A DNA stretch of 64,000 nucleotides from Paenibacillus tyrphae (GTDB taxonomy: Bacteria > Bacillota > Bacilli > Paenibacillales > NBRC-103111). How positions within the stretch are numbered: the stretch's first letter is position 1; the number at the start of each line of letters is the position of its first letter. The stretch covers positions 62,001 through 126,000 of the forward strand of contig NZ_JAMZAW010000007.1 in assembly GCF_024158745.1 (NCBI RefSeq), written 5' to 3'. Shown here one piece after another: positions 61,759-64,000 of the stretch. The notes under the pieces were generated by a model. The model did no database searches and was not told where the DNA came from. It saw only the letters and a program-made list of their open reading frames with translations. The position numbers were made by a program, and so were the translations under genes.

Positions 61759-62738
61759 ACTTCACTCATCTCCTTCAATGTCAATGCCGTTCCCAGTTGC
61801 TTGTAAACGGTCTGCTCCAGCCGCCTGCCACCCTTCTCTATCGCCAGCATAACCGCTCCCGCGACAGGTTCTAACGTCAGGACCCGCAGCCTGCACCCCA
61901 GCGCAACAGGTGCTACTTGGCTTTCCATATGAGGTATAATATGCCTTGTGTTTCCGCGTGTAAGAACGCTTCCGACCAAAACGAGATCAAACGAATCGCT
62001 TTGCATGCCTAACCGTTCAATGACGGTAGCCGCAGTTATGCCAAGTTCAATGCCTTGTTTCTGCAAAATGCGCTCCGCTACACCGTCTCCTTCATCGGCT
62101 GCAGGAACAAGAAGCTTCGTTAGATCATAGGGAATTGCCGCTTCCCGGTCTAGAAAATCATGAAACAACTGCTCGACCGATGCATAACCGAGCATGGCAA
62201 GTACCGCTTCGGTCAGTCGTGTCGGCTCGCTTCGCCCTTCCCAAGCGCGAATGACAGAGCGAAATACCTCAACGGAAAGCCCCGCTCCTCCCCCGAAATC
62301 GCCATATGTGTACCCAAATCCTCCGATCTGCAGCGCTCTTCCTTGCCTGTTGATTCCATAACAATTCGTTCCTGTGCCGCAAATGGAGACGACCCCGAAC
62401 GGCCTTGTCGTACCTGCCCTCAACCCGATAACCGTATCGCATACGATTTCGAAGTCGGGGAAGCCAAGACCATCGATCATCGGCCTCAATATCCGGAAAT
62501 CTGCCTCCCTGTCGGCGCCGGCCAATCCGAACATCGCATAAGCAATATCGCTTTTCGTTAGCTGCGCTTCCTGCAAGGCCTGACCCACTGCCTTGCGAAT
62601 GCTTTGTTCTGCGATCTCTCTGCCAACCTGATGATTACCGCAGCCTCCGTAGCCTGAACCGATAATCATTCCCGTTTCGTCAGAAATGACGGCGATTGTT
62701 TTGCTGCCTCCACCGTCGATGCCCAAATAATAACTCAT
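61755..62738 (-). CDS. BadF/BadG-type sugar kinase (N-acetylglucosamine kinase family)
   Basis: A 327-residue ATP-dependent kinase of the ASKHA fold: phosphate-binding loop YLGIDGGGSKTIAVISD, second loop GVVSICGTGTNCYGIN, and GGFGYTYGDFGGGAGLSVE, as in GlcNAc kinases. It phosphorylates a hexosamine or a glucose-type sugar. ATG 62738 has AGGAGATG 9 bases upstream (GTG 62741 is an alternative). It lies 13 bases after the LacI gene and overlaps the GH4 gene, so all are probably one operon. Confidence 0.85.
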   Translation of the reverse strand: MSYYLGIDGGGSKTIAVISDETGMIIGSGYGGCGNHQVGREIAEQSIRKAVGQALQEAQLTKSDIAYAMFGLAGADREADFRILRPMIDGLGFPDFEIVCDTVIGLRAGTTRPFGVVSICGTGTNCYGINRQGRALQIGGFGYTYGDFGGGAGLSVEVFRSVIRAWEGRSEPTRLTEAVLAMLGYASVEQLFHDFLDREAAIPYDLTKLLVPAADEGDGVAERILQKQGIELGITAATVIERLGMQSDSFDLVLVGSVLTRGNTRHIIPHMESQVAPVALGCRLRVLTLEPVAGAVMLAIEKGGRRLEQTVYKQLGTALTLKEMSEV

Positions 62739-62751
62739 CACACGTCATCTC

Positions 62752-63771
62752 CTATGTATTTTGTCTCTGATCTCTACATATCCCTGTCGATTCCCTGACA
62801 ATCAGCTCCGGGACTAGCCGGAATTTCGTCAGTTCAATCGGCGAGCCGTTGATGATGTCCAGAAGCACCTTGACAGCGTATTCGCCCATTTGTCCCGCAG
62901 GCTGACGAATCGTCGTTAATCTGGGATGTACTTCTGAAGCTAATTCCTGATCGTCGTACCCGATGACCGAGACGTCTTCCGGCACCCGGTATCCGCCTGC
63001 CTCCAATGCTTCAACAACGCCTAGCGCAATAGCGTCATCGCCCGCAAAAACTGCCGTCGGGACTTGACCGCTCTGAATCCAGTCCCGCATAACCTGATAA
63101 CCGCTGCGAATGCCGAAACGACTGTTTGCGATCAGAAAGGGTGACAACCCCTCGTCCGCCAATGCATCTATAAACCCCTTTTGCCTTTCCCGTGCGCTTA
63201 AGAACAGCACCTCGCCGCTTACGTGAGCGATACGCGTGTGACCAAGCGAAAGCAAATGTTTCGTCGCTTCATATCCGCCTTTATAATTATCGACATTGAT
63301 CGTTGGGATATTGGCATGCTCGTTTTGGTTATCGATGACGACATACGGAATCCCTTTTATCTCCAACTCGGCGATATATTGCTCCTCCCGTACTGGAGAC
63401 AACACAATGATGCCGTCCACACGATCTTCCTGAAATAGAAAACTGCTTGCTTCCTCCATCTCATGATCGGCTTCGTTCGAAATCGATATCGCTAAAAAAT
63501 ATCCGCTTTGCTTCAACCGATCGTTTACCGTTTTAACAATGCAGTCGAATACGGTATCGCCAAGAGCGGTTATCGTGAGTCCAATAACGCCCGTTTTCCC
63601 CCTTACAAGCGTACGCGCTGCCGAGTTCGGAATATAGTTCAGCTCTTTGATCGCCTGGAGGACCTTTTGACGGTTTTTTTCCCTAACGCTTGGCGAATTG
63701 TTGAGTACGCGAGATACAGTTACGACGGATAGTCCCGATTTTTTGGCTACATCGAATATATTGACTTTCAT
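62752..63771 (-). CDS. LacI-family transcriptional regulator
   Basis: A 339-residue repressor. The helix-turn-helix is at the start (NIFDVAKKSGLSVVTVSRVLNN), with the hinge helix region (NYIPNSAARTLV), followed by a periplasmic-binding-protein-like sensor domain (about 60-330; GDDAIALGVVEAL, VIGYDDQELASEVHPRLTTIRQP). It presumably responds to a glucan-derived sugar and controls the neighbouring genes. ATG 63771 follows TAGGAGAC by 7 bases. Confidence 0.92.
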   Translation of the reverse strand: MKVNIFDVAKKSGLSVVTVSRVLNNSPSVREKNRQKVLQAIKELNYIPNSAARTLVRGKTGVIGLTITALGDTVFDCIVKTVNDRLKQSGYFLAISISNEADHEMEEASSFLFQEDRVDGIIVLSPVREEQYIAELEIKGIPYVVIDNQNEHANIPTINVDNYKGGYEATKHLLSLGHTRIAHVSGEVLFLSARERQKGFIDALADEGLSPFLIANSRFGIRSGYQVMRDWIQSGQVPTAVFAGDDAIALGVVEALEAGGYRVPEDVSVIGYDDQELASEVHPRLTTIRQPAGQMGEYAVKVLLDIINGSPIELTKFRLVPELIVRESTGICRDQRQNT

Positions 63772-63827
63772 CTTAAGTCTCCTAGTCATTGGACACCTAT
63801 AATTAGAGCCTTTTAACTTTCATGCGG

Positions 63828-64000
63828 CTATTTCAGTTTCTTTACGTTGTCTTGCCACTTCTCCGTTTTATACTTCAGCAGCTTCTCATATCCGGCTTGC
63901 TTTGCTTCCTTCTCCGCCTTATCAAGAATCGCCAGTACTTCCTCATCGCTTTTGGCATTGGTTAGCGCTGTGGCTTTGGCCTTGGAATAAATGTCCGCTA
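63828..64000 (-). CDS. C-terminus of an extracellular solute-binding protein (partial)
   Basis: The window cuts this gene; only the last 56 codons are present (ADIYSKAKATALTNAKSDEE ... YKTEKWQDNVKKLK, stop at 63828). The pattern is the C-terminal end of large Paenibacillus LplA/LipO-type sugar ABC binding lipoproteins. Located upstream of the LacI gene in the same direction, it fits import of glucan oligosaccharides. The identification is based on a short region. Confidence 0.6.
   Translation of the reverse strand, partial: ADIYSKAKATALTNAKSDEEVLAILDKAEKEAKQAGYEKLLKYKTEKWQDNVKKLK

Overview
The window looks like chromosome of an endospore-forming, motile, Gram-positive soil bacterium of the Paenibacillus type. 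The support is a complete GerA-type spore germinant-receptor operon, S-layer-homology (SLH) anchored giant proteins, secreted polysaccharide-degrading enzymes, strong AAGGAGG ribosome sites with frequent GTG/TTG starts, moderate GC, and GlnR/TnrA-type and sigma-A-type control sequences. No rRNA, tRNA, CRISPR array or replication origin was seen.

Layout. 0.1-3.5 kb: a 14-helix-type drug efflux protein behind a promoter with a perfect inverted repeat, then motA-motB. 3.5-11.3 kb (minus strand): a 2144-residue surface protein combining phosphodiester glycosidase, cohesin-like, metallophosphoesterase, Ig-like and SLH domains, and an orphan AraC-type response regulator. 11.6-17.7 kb (minus): three neighbouring secreted proteins that each begin with a short YD (Rhs-like) motif followed by carbohydrate-binding or LamG modules; the third is a pseudogene. 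18.2-22.2 kb (plus): a histidine kinase fused to a NarL-type response regulator, and a lipoprotein serine hydrolase (beta-lactamase/PBP fold) with an SLH-like tail. 22.3-32.5 kb (minus): a compact acyl-metabolism gene cluster (acyl-CoA ligase, SARP/BTAD-type regulator, KAS III-like synthase, two alpha/beta hydrolases, FabG-like reductase, secreted lipase). 32.7-33.6 kb: a resolvase stub, a small gene and a Cro/C1 regulator.

33.7-41.1 kb is a nitrate assimilation locus: narK-type transporter, nirB, nirD and nasC on the minus strand, transcribed from a consensus promoter through a leader with an ANTAR-type two-hairpin antitermination site, with the ANTAR regulator divergent. A perfect GlnR/TnrA box lies between them. 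41.1-45.4 kb has a sirtuin, a Gfo/Idh/MocA oxidoreductase, a coiled-coil protein, an Rrf2 regulator and a truncated PPDK-like protein. 46.1-50.3 kb is the germination operon (A, C, small D, B subunits).

45.6-46.0 and 50.4-59.0 kb are accessory DNA with relics of at least four transposable elements (Mu-type/ExeA module, IS4, IS1182, IS3). Among them are a chitin-degradation pair (AA10 lytic polysaccharide monooxygenase plus GH18 chitinase) and a tandem duplication of an unusual two-gene secreted unit: a stand-alone subtilisin-propeptide (I9) protein and a protein built of fourfold helical repeats. 59-64 kb (minus) is a beta-glucan utilisation locus: solute-binding protein (cut by the window end), LacI regulator, sugar kinase, GH4 glycosidase, a relic of a second GH4 gene, and a secreted GH16-PA14 glucanase.

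The most rewarding items are the I9/repeat-protein duplication, the ANTAR leader of the nitrate operon, the SARP-like direct repeat before the acyl cluster, and a promoter element (TATATACA-N18-TATAAT) shared by three otherwise unrelated units.
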